In this document: positions 7,647-14,612 of the stretch, one piece after another | Numbering within the stretch: the first letter of the stretch is position 1 | Layout: every line of letters starts with the position of its first letter | NCBI GenBank assembly: GCA_047615875.1 | Contig: JBLHGU010000052.1 | Coordinates: 1-27,252, forward strand | Length of the DNA: 27,252 bases | Direction: 5' to 3' | Source: JBLHGU01 sp047615875 | GTDB taxonomy: Bacteria > Pseudomonadota > Gammaproteobacteria > Arenicellales > CAJQKF01 | Program-made: the position numbers and the translations under genes | The notes under the pieces: generated by a model | What the model was told of the DNA's origin: nothing | What the model saw: the letters and a program-made list of their open reading frames with translations, nothing else | The model's database searches: none

Positions 7647-7834
7647 AATAGCCAGCCTAATTGATTGCCGGGTTTCTGTGAATTTCTGTTAAGTCTCGGT
7701 AACTTTTGTCGATAATACTCATTTCGCCCCCAGATTAATGTAGGTAATTGTTTGGTTAGTTATTTTTAAGCCTTAAATTACAACTAGATGTGTTGAATAG
7801 ACGTTAATGAATTATTTTTCCCCGAGAATATAAG

Positions 7835-7862
7835 GGAACTATAATATTTATTAGCACTCTAA
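7835..7862 (+). promoter_or_regulatory. Sigma-E (RpoE)-like promoter of rpoH
   Basis: The -35-like GGAACTA (7835-7841) and -10-like TCTAA (7858-7862) are separated by 16 bases. Known sigma-E promoters have GGAACTT and TCTRA/TCAAA, and the E. coli rpoH P3 promoter has GAACTT-N16-TCTGA. The match and spacing are therefore good. The -10 lies inside the CIRCE operator. A TATAAT also occurs at 7840-7845, which could be a sigma-70 -10, but I see no matching -35 before it. Start of transcription is expected at about 7867-7870. Confidence 0.55.
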
Positions 7863-7877
7863 CTCGGTGAGTGCTAA
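7851..7877. promoter_or_regulatory. CIRCE operator (HrcA binding site) upstream of rpoH
   Basis: TTAGCACTC (7851-7859), nine bases, then GAGTGCTAA (7869-7877): both half-sites match the CIRCE consensus exactly and the spacer has the canonical length. HrcA binds this element and represses transcription at normal temperature, usually of groESL and hrcA-grpE-dnaK. Here it overlaps the predicted promoter -10 and start site of rpoH, 39 bases before the ATG, which is the position of a repressor operator. hrcA itself is not in this window. Confidence 0.93.
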
Positions 7878-7916
7878 AATTGGCAACAGCTAACCAGTTT
7901 CTGGAGGACTAAAAAT

Positions 7917-8771
7917 ATGTCTACCACCTTTCCCGTCGCAATTGATATTCAAAGCCAAGGTCTGTCGCATTATATGCAGCAGATAAACGAGGCTCCAATT
8001 CTCACTGCGGAAGAAGAACGTGCGCTAGCGACCCAGCTACAGGATCACGAAGATCTGGAGGCTGCTCGCAAGCTAATTTTCTCACATTTACGTTATGTTC
8101 TGGGCGTTGCCAGGGGGTTTATGGGCTATGGATTGCCGATTCAGGATTTGATCCAGGAAGGAAATATCGGTCTAATGAAAGCGGTTAAACGCTTTGACCC
8201 CGAACGAGATGTGCGCTTGGTATCTTTTGCTGTGCACTGGATTAGAGCAGAGATTTATGACTATGTTGTGCGTAATTGGCGAATTGTTAAAGTTGCCACA
8301 ACCAAAGCCCAGCGTAAGCTTTTCTTTAATTTGCGCAAGTCGCGCAGCAGGCTGGGCTGGATGCGAGCTGAAGAAGTTGACAATCTGGCAGCTAAGCTAG
8401 ACGTAGATGCTAAAGTTGTAATGGAAATGGAAAGTCGCTTAAGTGGCAGTGATGTAAGTTTTGATCCCGTGCAGCGAGATGATGATGAGCTATCACCATC
8501 ACCATCCGGTTATCTTGCAGACAGGGATAGCGACCCAGCGTTGATTCTGGAACGTGCTGATCATATTGAGGATCGCAACAGTCGTTTGGGTGATGCCATG
8601 TCCGCGCTGGATGAGCGAAGTCGAGATATTGTCCAACGCCGTTGGCTTAATGATGATGATGCAAAACCAACGCTTTCAGATCTGGCGGATGAATACGGAG
8701 TTTCGGCGGAGCGTATTCGGCAGATTGAGAAAAAGGCTATGCAAAATATGAAATTGGGATTGGCGGCCTGA
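7917..8771 (+). CDS. rpoH: RNA polymerase heat-shock sigma factor sigma-32
   Basis: RpoH directs RNA polymerase to heat-shock promoters. The 284-residue protein has region 2 (about 50-125) with LIQEGNIGLMKAVKRFDP and the promoter-melting stretch FAVHWIRAEIYDYVVRNWRIVK. The RpoH box QRKLFFNLR at 132-140 distinguishes it from other sigma-70 proteins. Region 4 is at about 226-280, with helix-turn-helix SDLADEYGVSAERIRQIEKKA. The ATG follows a strong GGAGG at 7903-7907. A small CCAG-TTT-CTGG hairpin (7896-7906) partly overlaps this site, but four pairs is too weak to call a thermosensor. Control is predicted from the CIRCE operator and sigma-E-like promoter just upstream. A terminator follows directly. 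Confidence 0.98.
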   Translation: MSTTFPVAIDIQSQGLSHYMQQINEAPILTAEEERALATQLQDHEDLEAARKLIFSHLRYVLGVARGFMGYGLPIQDLIQEGNIGLMKAVKRFDPERDVRLVSFAVHWIRAEIYDYVVRNWRIVKVATTKAQRKLFFNLRKSRSRLGWMRAEEVDNLAAKLDVDAKVVMEMESRLSGSDVSFDPVQRDDDELSPSPSGYLADRDSDPALILERADHIEDRNSRLGDAMSALDERSRDIVQRRWLNDDDAKPTLSDLADEYGVSAERIRQIEKKAMQNMKLGLAA

Positions 8772-8791
8772 TTTCTAAATATTTGCTGATT

Positions 8792-8824
8792 AAGCCGAGG
8801 TGGTTCGCTACCTCGGCTTTTTTT
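8792..8824 (+). terminator. Intrinsic terminator after rpoH
   Basis: A 10-base perfect stem, AAGCCGAGGT with ACCTCGGCTT, an 8-base loop and a run of T to 8824. It ends rpoH transcription. Its T run touches the argF stop codon on the other strand. In the argF direction the flank is only partly T-rich (TTAATCAGC), so bidirectional use is possible but weaker. Confidence 0.93.
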
Positions 8825-9734
8825 ATGCCCGATTATCCAGTAACAGAAATTCCAACAGAGCCTTTTGCGCATGCAGGCGGTTCTCTGCCTGGTCCCAGAC
8901 CACGGATTGCTTGCCGTCTATAACTTCAGCACTAACCTCGCAGCCTCTGTATGCGGGTAAACAGTGCATAAATACGGCATCTGAATCAGCAAGTTTCATT
9001 AAGTCACTAGTAATGGAAAAATCCTTAAAGGCTTTTAATCGTTGTTCCTTTTCATTTTCCTGACCCATGCTGGCCCAGGTGTCGGTAACAACAATGTCCG
9101 AGTTTTCAACCGCATCCTGGGGCTTCGTGAAAGTTGTTACCAAGTTATCGTGTTGAGCAATCAGAACTTCGTCGGCCTCATAGCCTGAAGGAGTAGAAAT
9201 ATTGAGCTTAAATCCGAAGCGCTCAGATGCGTTAATCCAGGAGTTACAGACATTATTACCATCCCCAACCCAGGCAACGGTTTTGCCCCAAATATCGCCA
9301 CGATGTTCAATATAGGTTTGTAAATCTGCCAGCATTTGGCATGGGTGAAATCGATCAGACAGGCCATTTATTACTGGCACACTGGAATTTTGAACCAGTT
9401 CCTCCAGTCGTTCATGGGAATGTGTGCGCATAACAATAGCATCACACATTGATGACAATACCCGTGCTGTATCGGATACAGGTTCACCCCTACATAGCTG
9501 ACTATCGGCCGGTGCAATGAACAATGCATTGCCACCAAATTGAGTCGCAGCTACCTCGAAGGATACTCGTGTGCGCGTGGATGACTTTTCAAATATCATC
9601 GCAAGAGTGCCGTTTTTGAGTGGCTCATAGACCTCTCCTTGGCGAACCATAGCTTTGAGCTGTATAGCCCGTTCCAGTAAAACAACCAGCTCTGAAGCGC
9701 TCAAATCTTTAATGCTGAGGAAATGCCGTGCCAT
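8823..9734 (-). CDS. argF: Ornithine carbamoyltransferase
   Basis: ArgF joins carbamoyl phosphate and ornithine to give citrulline in arginine synthesis. The ATG at 9734 gives MARHFLSIKDLS and 303 residues, close to the family length; a GTG at 9746 would add four residues and overlaps the likely Shine-Dalgarno GTGAGG, so the ATG is preferred. Carbamoyl-phosphate motif STRTR is at 52-56, HPCQ at 130-133, DTWASMG at 218-224 (ornithine side) and HCLPAYRG at 257-264 with the catalytic cysteine. HCLP marks it as ornithine rather than aspartate carbamoyltransferase. It is convergent with rpoH and divergent from argG. An intrinsic terminator in its own leader (9776-9809) points to attenuation. Confidence 0.97.
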   Translation of the reverse strand: MARHFLSIKDLSASELVVLLERAIQLKAMVRQGEVYEPLKNGTLAMIFEKSSTRTRVSFEVAATQFGGNALFIAPADSQLCRGEPVSDTARVLSSMCDAIVMRTHSHERLEELVQNSSVPVINGLSDRFHPCQMLADLQTYIEHRGDIWGKTVAWVGDGNNVCNSWINASERFGFKLNISTPSGYEADEVLIAQHDNLVTTFTKPQDAVENSDIVVTDTWASMGQENEKEQRLKAFKDFSITSDLMKLADSDAVFMHCLPAYRGCEVSAEVIDGKQSVVWDQAENRLHAQKALLEFLLLDNRA

Positions 9735-9749
9735 AAAGGGCCTCACAGA

Positions 9750-9770
9750 TAACTGAATTCTAGTCAGTTA
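9750..9770. repeat. Dyad TAACTGA-N7-TCAGTTA in the argF leader
   Basis: A perfect 7-base inverted repeat with a 7-base centre lies between the leader terminator and the argF Shine-Dalgarno. As RNA it forms a hairpin that ends a few bases before GTGAGG. It may be part of the leader folding or a protein site. It does not match the ArgR box (TGAATwwwwATTCA). Confidence 0.45.
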
Positions 9771-9775
9771 GGAAT

Positions 9776-9809
9776 AAAAAAAAGCCCTTGTAGCAAAAAC
9801 TAAAAGGGC
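9776..9809 (-). terminator. Intrinsic terminator inside the argF leader (possible attenuator)
   Basis: Read on the minus strand: GCCCTT, a T-C mismatch, TAG, loop TTTTTG, CTA, then AAGGGC and eight T. That is a nine-pair hairpin followed by a U run, upstream of and in the same direction as argF. The 3' arm AAGGGC can alternatively pair with GCCCTT at the argF ribosome-binding site (complement of 9736-9741). No other minus-strand gene lies upstream for it to serve, so it is either an attenuator or the end of a short RNA. Confidence 0.75.
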
Positions 9810-9900
9810 ATGAGGCGACGTATTCTAACCAGTGTTTAAAGCGGAAGACAAGAATATTTTAGAAAACAGCTTGTGAATCGACTATTTTAAGCTAATTTGG

Positions 9901-9928
9901 TTGTCAACTTGAGTCTGATCCTTATAAT
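9901..9928 (+). promoter_or_regulatory. Sigma-70-type promoter of argG
   Basis: TTGTCA (9901-9906), a 16-base spacer and a perfect TATAAT (9923-9928). The predicted start is near 9935, with a leader of about 55 bases and a Shine-Dalgarno AGGTGA at 9978-9983, seven bases before the argG ATG. The same segment read on the other strand begins TTGACAA, so the divergent argF promoter may overlap here, but no good minus-strand -10 was found. Confidence 0.7.
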
Positions 9929-9990
9929 TCACCGGTTTTTCCCATCGATGCTCAGAATCACCCCGGGCATCATTTTCAGGTGAATTTTTA

Positions 9991-11202
9991 ATGAAGCAAG
10001 TAGATAAAGTCGTTTTGGCCTATTCAGGCGGACTGGATACCTCAATTATTCTGAAATGGTTACAAGATACCTATGGCTGTGAAGTCGTCACATTTACCGC
10101 TGATATTGGTCAGGGTGAAGAGCTGGAGCCGGCCCGTAAAAAAGCTGAAGCCATGGGCGTCAAGGAGATCTTTATCGAAGACTTGAAAGAGGAATTTGCA
10201 CGGGATTTTGTCTTCCCAATGTTCCGCGCCAACACACTCTACGAAGGTGAATATTTGCTGGGTACCTCCATTGCACGGCCTTTGATTGCCAAATACCTGG
10301 TGGAGATTGCGGCCAAAACGAATGCTGATGCGGTGTCTCATGGTGCAACAGGCAAGGGTAACGACCAGGTGAGATTCGAATTGGGTGCTTATGCACTAAA
10401 TCCGGATATTAAAGTTATCGCGCCATGGAGGGAATGGGATTTATTGTCTCGGGAGAAATTAGTCAATTACGCTAGAGAACATAATATTCAGATTGAAACA
10501 AAGCCAGGTGGCGGATCATCCTATTCAATGGACGCCAATATGTTGCACATTTCTTATGAAGGCGGCGAGCTGGAAGATCCGTGGTATCAACCCGGTGAAG
10601 AAATTTGGCGTTGGACCACATCGCCGAAAAATGCCCCTGATGAAGCAGAAGAGTTATTGCTAGGATATGAACTCGGAGATATAGTCAGCATAAACGGCGA
10701 AAGAAAAACTCCTGCAGAAGTAATGATATCGCTTAATGAAATGGGCTGCAGACATGGCATTGGTCGTGCCGATTTGGTAGAAAATCGTTATGTTGGAATG
10801 AAATCCCGGGGCTGTTATGAAACGCCGGCTGGGTCCATTATGTTAAAGGCCCACCGTGCGATTGAGTCTATAACCCTTGATCGTGAAGTGGCGCATTTAA
10901 AAGACGAGTTAATGCCAAAGTATGCCAGTTTGATCTATAACGGTTACTGGTTCAGCCCGGAACGACAAATGATGCAGACTATGATTGATGCGTCTCAGGT
11001 GCATGTAAATGGTGAAGTCAGGCTAGAGTTGTATAAGGGTAATATTGTTGTTTGCGGTCGTCGTTCTGAATCTGACTCTTTGTTTGACGAAAAAATTGCC
11101 ACATTCGAAGACGATGATGGTGTCTACAATCAGGCTGATGCGGAAGGATTTATTCGACTTAATTCTTTGCGTTTGCGAATTGCAAAGAAACGTCGAGACT
11201 GA
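9991..11202 (+). CDS. argG: Argininosuccinate synthase
   Basis: ArgG condenses citrulline and aspartate with ATP to argininosuccinate, the step after ArgF. The 403-residue protein has the PP-loop ATPase motif LAYSGGLDTS at about 9-18, the citrulline/aspartate-site stretch HGATGKGNDQVRFE, the loop GGGSSYSMDANMLH and the late segment MKSRGCYETPAG. Length and start are normal for the short (about 400-residue) class. It is expressed from its own promoter divergent from argF. The glycosyltransferase gene begins 19 bases after its stop, so the envelope genes downstream may be partly cotranscribed with argG. Confidence 0.98.
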   Translation: MKQVDKVVLAYSGGLDTSIILKWLQDTYGCEVVTFTADIGQGEELEPARKKAEAMGVKEIFIEDLKEEFARDFVFPMFRANTLYEGEYLLGTSIARPLIAKYLVEIAAKTNADAVSHGATGKGNDQVRFELGAYALNPDIKVIAPWREWDLLSREKLVNYAREHNIQIETKPGGGSSYSMDANMLHISYEGGELEDPWYQPGEEIWRWTTSPKNAPDEAEELLLGYELGDIVSINGERKTPAEVMISLNEMGCRHGIGRADLVENRYVGMKSRGCYETPAGSIMLKAHRAIESITLDREVAHLKDELMPKYASLIYNGYWFSPERQMMQTMIDASQVHVNGEVRLELYKGNIVVCGRRSESDSLFDEKIATFEDDDGVYNQADAEGFIRLNSLRLRIAKKRRD

Positions 11203-11221
11203 TTCAAGGCAGGCTTAATTT

Positions 11222-11950
11222 GTGGCTGAACAATCAGATGTCAGGTTATCCATTGTTGTGCCAGTATTAAACGAAGTTAATCGACTGTCCGGAATCATTA
11301 AAACAATATGTGAACGGCGAGACGTTTTAGATCTAGTCGTTGTCGATGCAAGCCGCGATAAGCTCAGTTTTGATTATTTTTCATCCGACGGCTTATCTTT
11401 GCTGACCGACTATGCGGAAAAATTGCAGATTGTTACCGCGCTGGATACGGGTCGGGCTAGTCAGATGAATCTGGGGGCGAATTGTTGTAACGGTAATGTA
11501 TTACTTTTCCTGCATGCAGATACTCAGCTGTCCGATGTTAATCTGTCGGTAGTTCTAAAGCCGGTTGTGCAGGACTCCAGTTGGGGCAGATTTGATGTGA
11601 AAATGCATCCCACATCCCGGTTACTACGACTGATCGCTAGAATGATGAACGTTCGTTCGAGATTGACTGGTATTGCAACCGGTGATCAAGCAATTTTTGT
11701 GAGTCGATCTGCATGGCAAAAAGTTGGTGGTTTTGTAAACCTGTCACTAATGGAAGATATTGATATTTGTCGACGACTCAAACGTCTGACGAGACCTCTT
11801 TGTTTACGGCAAAAGGTGACGACATCGTCAAGGCGTTGGCTTCACGTAGGAATCATGAAGACAATACTTACTATGTGGACACTTAGATTATTGTTCTGGT
11901 CAGGTGTGTCGACCGAGACATTGTCACAGTGGTATAGAAATGTCCGTTAG
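11222..11950 (+). CDS. TIGR04283-like family 2 glycosyltransferase
   Basis: The 242-residue protein is a GT-A fold glycosyltransferase: LSIVVPVLNEVNRL at about 9-22, VVVDASRD at 39-46, RASQMNLGA at 78-86, FLHADT (DxD-like) at 96-101, GRFDV at 122-126, TGDQAIFV at 153-160, MEDIDICRRLKR at 177-188 and SSRRW at 202-206. This combination is that of the family defined by TIGR04283, which is often next to a TIGR04282 protein, as here. The donor and acceptor are not known. The start is GTG with AAGGCAGG a few bases upstream. No membrane helix is clear except weak hydrophobicity near the end. It overlaps the next gene by 11 bases, which suggests translational coupling. Confidence 0.88.
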   Translation: MAEQSDVRLSIVVPVLNEVNRLSGIIKTICERRDVLDLVVVDASRDKLSFDYFSSDGLSLLTDYAEKLQIVTALDTGRASQMNLGANCCNGNVLLFLHADTQLSDVNLSVVLKPVVQDSSWGRFDVKMHPTSRLLRLIARMMNVRSRLTGIATGDQAIFVSRSAWQKVGGFVNLSLMEDIDICRRLKRLTRPLCLRQKVTTSSRRWLHVGIMKTILTMWTLRLLFWSGVSTETLSQWYRNVR

Positions 11951-12632
11951 TTCAGATTTGCCGGCAGGTACAGCGGCCAAGTGCCGGTTAAATCTATTTT
12001 CGAAAACACCAATCCCAGGTCGGGTAAAAACACGTCTGGCGAAACATATTGGTGATGAAACAGCTAGTTTTCTCGGTGAAAAGTTGATTGAATGGACAGT
12101 AGATAGTGCGCTTGCTTATTGGCCTGGAGAGGTGGTGTTACATGTCTGGCCAAGTACTAATCACCCACTGTTTAACAAACTCTCCAGTACAACTGGTGTA
12201 GAGATCTGTTGTCAGGTAGCGGGCAACCTGGGCCAGAAAATGTCGTCGGTATTGGTTAACTCGACTGATAATCACACTGTAAATGCGGTCATGGGATGCG
12301 ATGTGCCGCACATAGGCGCAACGCAACTACAAATGGCGGCAAAAGCCATGGTTGAAAAGAAAACAGTAGTTGGACCGGCCTCAGATGGTGGTTTCTATCT
12401 ACTGGCAATGAATGATTTCTGTGTAAAATACTTTGCTGGAGTACAGTGGGGTACTTCAAATGTCTACCAACAGCTCACAGCTAATATTGAAAGCGCAGGT
12501 GGCTCTCTGGAAACTAAATTGGATACATTGACAGATCTTGATCGGTTGGAAGACCTGTTTCATGTGGCAAGCTTCTATCCACCTCTGGCGCAGTTTCTTG
12601 TGCAGAAAAATATCTGTGAATCGGGATTGTAG
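11940..12632 (+). CDS. TIGR04282/DUF2064-family nucleotidyltransferase-like protein
   Basis: The start is placed at the ATG at 11940 (MSVSSDLPAG), because an upstream TTG at 11904 would overlap the previous gene by 47 bases without family similarity. The 230-residue protein has the family motifs: KTPIPGRVKTRLAKHIG at about 22-38, GNLGQKM at 95-101, MGCDVPHI at 118-125 and GPASDGGFYLL at 145-155. The fold is related to the MobA/GT-A nucleotidyl- and glycosyl-transferases and probably binds a nucleotide or nucleotide sugar. The biochemical reaction is not established. It is paired with the preceding TIGR04283-like gene, and its stop codon abuts the ATG of the following acyltransferase. Confidence 0.87.
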   Translation: MSVSSDLPAGTAAKCRLNLFSKTPIPGRVKTRLAKHIGDETASFLGEKLIEWTVDSALAYWPGEVVLHVWPSTNHPLFNKLSSTTGVEICCQVAGNLGQKMSSVLVNSTDNHTVNAVMGCDVPHIGATQLQMAAKAMVEKKTVVGPASDGGFYLLAMNDFCVKYFAGVQWGTSNVYQQLTANIESAGGSLETKLDTLTDLDRLEDLFHVASFYPPLAQFLVQKNICESGL

Positions 12633-13562
12633 ATGTCATCTCCTCGTTTTAAAGCTGAATTCATTCGACCACGAAATGCACTAACGCTATTTGTTTTTTT
12701 GCTAGTACGGCTTGCCAGTTGGTTGCCAAGAAAATTGACTCTGGCAATCGGTAAGCTGCTCGGTAGTATTTTTTATTGGGTTAATAAAAAGCGGCGCAAT
12801 ATAGCCGCAGTGAACCTCTCGTTATGTTTTCCGGAAAAGTCTGCAGCTGAACGTGAACAAATGGCCAGAGTGCATTTCCAGAACTATGGAATGACTACAT
12901 TAGATCTGGGATTGATCTGGTGGGGTTCGAAGAAAAAGCTGGATCGCTGGGTTCGTTTCGAAGGACTGGATCAGGTAAATAAGATACTGGCCAAGGATCA
13001 AAGAATCATCTTTATGGGGCCGCATGCGGTCAGTATGGATTTGGGAGGTATCGCGCTGAGTTCTAAAGTTTATCTGGCCAGTATGATGAAACGGGCTAGT
13101 GATGGATTGATAAATTGGCTGTTGTTATATGGGCGTAATCGCTTTGGGGGTGAAATGGTGATGCGAGATGATGGCATCCGTGCTTTGATTCGAAAGATGC
13201 GTAAGGGGCGCAGTGTTTACTTAATTCCAGATGAAGATTTTGGTCATCAGGCAAGTTTTTTTGTACCATTCTTTGGTGTTCAACGATCGACTTTATCAGT
13301 TGTAGGTCGGCTGGCGGGTATAACAAAGGCCGCGGTAGTGCCTATATTTACATCTCTCGATACCCGTACCGGAATCTACACCGTACACCTCGGCGAAGCG
13401 TTGAAAGATTTTCCCAGTGGAGATGAGCAACAAGATACTCTCACAGTAAGCCAGGCTCTAGAGCAATGTATTCGTATCGCCCCGGATCAGTACATGTGGA
13501 CATTCCGCTGGTTCAAGACGCGACCCAATGGGGAGCCATCCCCTTATCTGGATAAACGCTAA
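12633..13562 (+). CDS. LpxL/HtrB-family lipid A (late) acyltransferase-like protein
   Basis: The 309-residue protein belongs to the lysophospholipid acyltransferase family of late lipid A acyltransferases. It has one hydrophobic N-terminal segment (about 17-50) that would anchor it in the inner membrane, then RRNIAAVNLSLCFPE, a hallmark of LpxL/LpxM. The catalytic H-x4-D is H131-AVSM-D136 after FMGP. YLIPDEDFG and the closing MWTFRWFKTRPNG are also typical. These enzymes add a secondary acyl chain from acyl-ACP to lipid A; the chain and position cannot be read. It begins directly after the preceding stop and is followed by the GT9 gene after three bases, so it is firmly inside the operon. Confidence 0.9.
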   Translation: MSSPRFKAEFIRPRNALTLFVFLLVRLASWLPRKLTLAIGKLLGSIFYWVNKKRRNIAAVNLSLCFPEKSAAEREQMARVHFQNYGMTTLDLGLIWWGSKKKLDRWVRFEGLDQVNKILAKDQRIIFMGPHAVSMDLGGIALSSKVYLASMMKRASDGLINWLLLYGRNRFGGEMVMRDDGIRALIRKMRKGRSVYLIPDEDFGHQASFFVPFFGVQRSTLSVVGRLAGITKAAVVPIFTSLDTRTGIYTVHLGEALKDFPSGDEQQDTLTVSQALEQCIRIAPDQYMWTFRWFKTRPNGEPSPYLDKR

Positions 13563-13565
13563 GCT

Positions 13566-14612
13566 ATGAAAGTAGCTCGTATCCTTGTTATCAAGCAAAC
13601 CTCGCTTGGTGATGTGTTGCATTCAACCGGTCATATGCGCTGCATACGTCAACAGTTTCCTGATGCACATATAACTTTGTTAACAGCGAACACTTCTGTT
13701 GACATATATCGAGACAATCCAAATGTGGATCGTATCGTTGAATTCCAGCGCTATGAAATCAAGAAACGTTGGCTTCGAAACCCATTGTGGTCCATTGGGC
13801 ATTTTGCCGAGACGTTTCGACAAGTCGGGTCTGCCCCGTATGATCTGGCTATTGATTTGCAGGGTAGATGGAAGTCGGCATTGTTTCTATATCGCGCAAA
13901 CTCAAAAAGAAAGTTTATAAAAGGTAATTGGCCCTTTTTGACCGGATTTCGAGATCGATCACTCCATGCACTAAAGGAAATGGATGGTGTGCTTGAACTG
14001 GCCGGAATTAATTCACAGGACAATCATATGGATTTTTATTGTTCTGCCCAAGCCTCAGACTCAATGCAGGCGGGACTTGCCAATGCGGGTCTTGGGATGG
14101 GTAAGTACATTGTTCTGAGTCCATTTACTCGCTGGCCAAGTAAAAACTGGTCTTTGGATCACTATGCCGAATTAATTTCCAGACTGCCGAAGGACTTGCC
14201 TGTGGTAGTAAGCGGAGCAGGTGAGGATCATACGACTACTAAACAATTTCTCGCAGAACATAGTTTTCAGGATGTGATAAATTTTTGCGGCCAATTGTCT
14301 TTGCAGGAGTTTGCAGAATTGGTTCGTAATGCTCGTGTTGTGGTTAGTGGTGACAGCTTTGCTATGCATGTGGCAGCAGCCTGTAATACCTCAGTCGTGG
14401 CACTGTTTGGTCCGACAGATGAAGTTAAAGTGGGTCCAACTGGTAGTAATGTTGTATTGCTACGCGGCAACAAAGAGTGCGCGAAGTGTTATCAACATCT
14501 ATGTGCGAAACGTTGTATAGATTCGATTGCGACGCAATCTGTGTGTGATGCAGTCCTACAAATAAGGGCTAGTTCTTCCAGTAGCTTCGGGAAAATAAAA
14601 CCAGCAACGTAA
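13566..14612 (+). CDS. GT9-family heptosyltransferase-like glycosyltransferase
   Basis: The 348-residue protein has the two-domain GT-B layout of ADP-heptose:LPS heptosyltransferases (WaaC/WaaF/WaaQ): the start RILVIKQTSLGDVLHS with the GD motif, PYDLAIDLQGRWKSA, LSPFTRWPSKNWSLDHYAELI, and SGDSFAMHVAAACNTSVVALFGPTD. The usual SGDTGPMH is SGDSFAMH here. A C-terminal CAKCYQHLCAKRC cysteine cluster occurs in many GT9 members. It probably adds heptose or a related sugar to the LPS core. The last 44 bases overlap the 3' end of trkH on the opposite strand, and no terminator is visible between them. Confidence 0.9.
   Translation: MKVARILVIKQTSLGDVLHSTGHMRCIRQQFPDAHITLLTANTSVDIYRDNPNVDRIVEFQRYEIKKRWLRNPLWSIGHFAETFRQVGSAPYDLAIDLQGRWKSALFLYRANSKRKFIKGNWPFLTGFRDRSLHALKEMDGVLELAGINSQDNHMDFYCSAQASDSMQAGLANAGLGMGKYIVLSPFTRWPSKNWSLDHYAELISRLPKDLPVVVSGAGEDHTTTKQFLAEHSFQDVINFCGQLSLQEFAELVRNARVVVSGDSFAMHVAAACNTSVVALFGPTDEVKVGPTGSNVVLLRGNKECAKCYQHLCAKRCIDSIATQSVCDAVLQIRASSSSSFGKIKPAT

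Noticed and set aside
7896..7907. RNA thermometer at the rpoH ribosome-binding site
   Set aside because: The CCAG-TTT-CTGG hairpin has only four pairs and leaves most of GGAGG free; no longer pairing with the start region was found by eye.
9810..9880. Arginine-rich leader peptide for argF attenuation
   Set aside because: The short minus-strand frames here contain no run of arginine codons; the only ATG frame reaching the terminator has three codons.
9981..9994. ArgR-box-like sequence over the argG start (TGAAT, four T, AATGA)
   Set aside because: It matches 12 of 14 positions, but the right half is wrong (AATGA for ATTCA), it sits on the start codon, and no second box at the usual 3-base spacing is present. 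A half-site ATTCA at 9926-9930 is also not enough.
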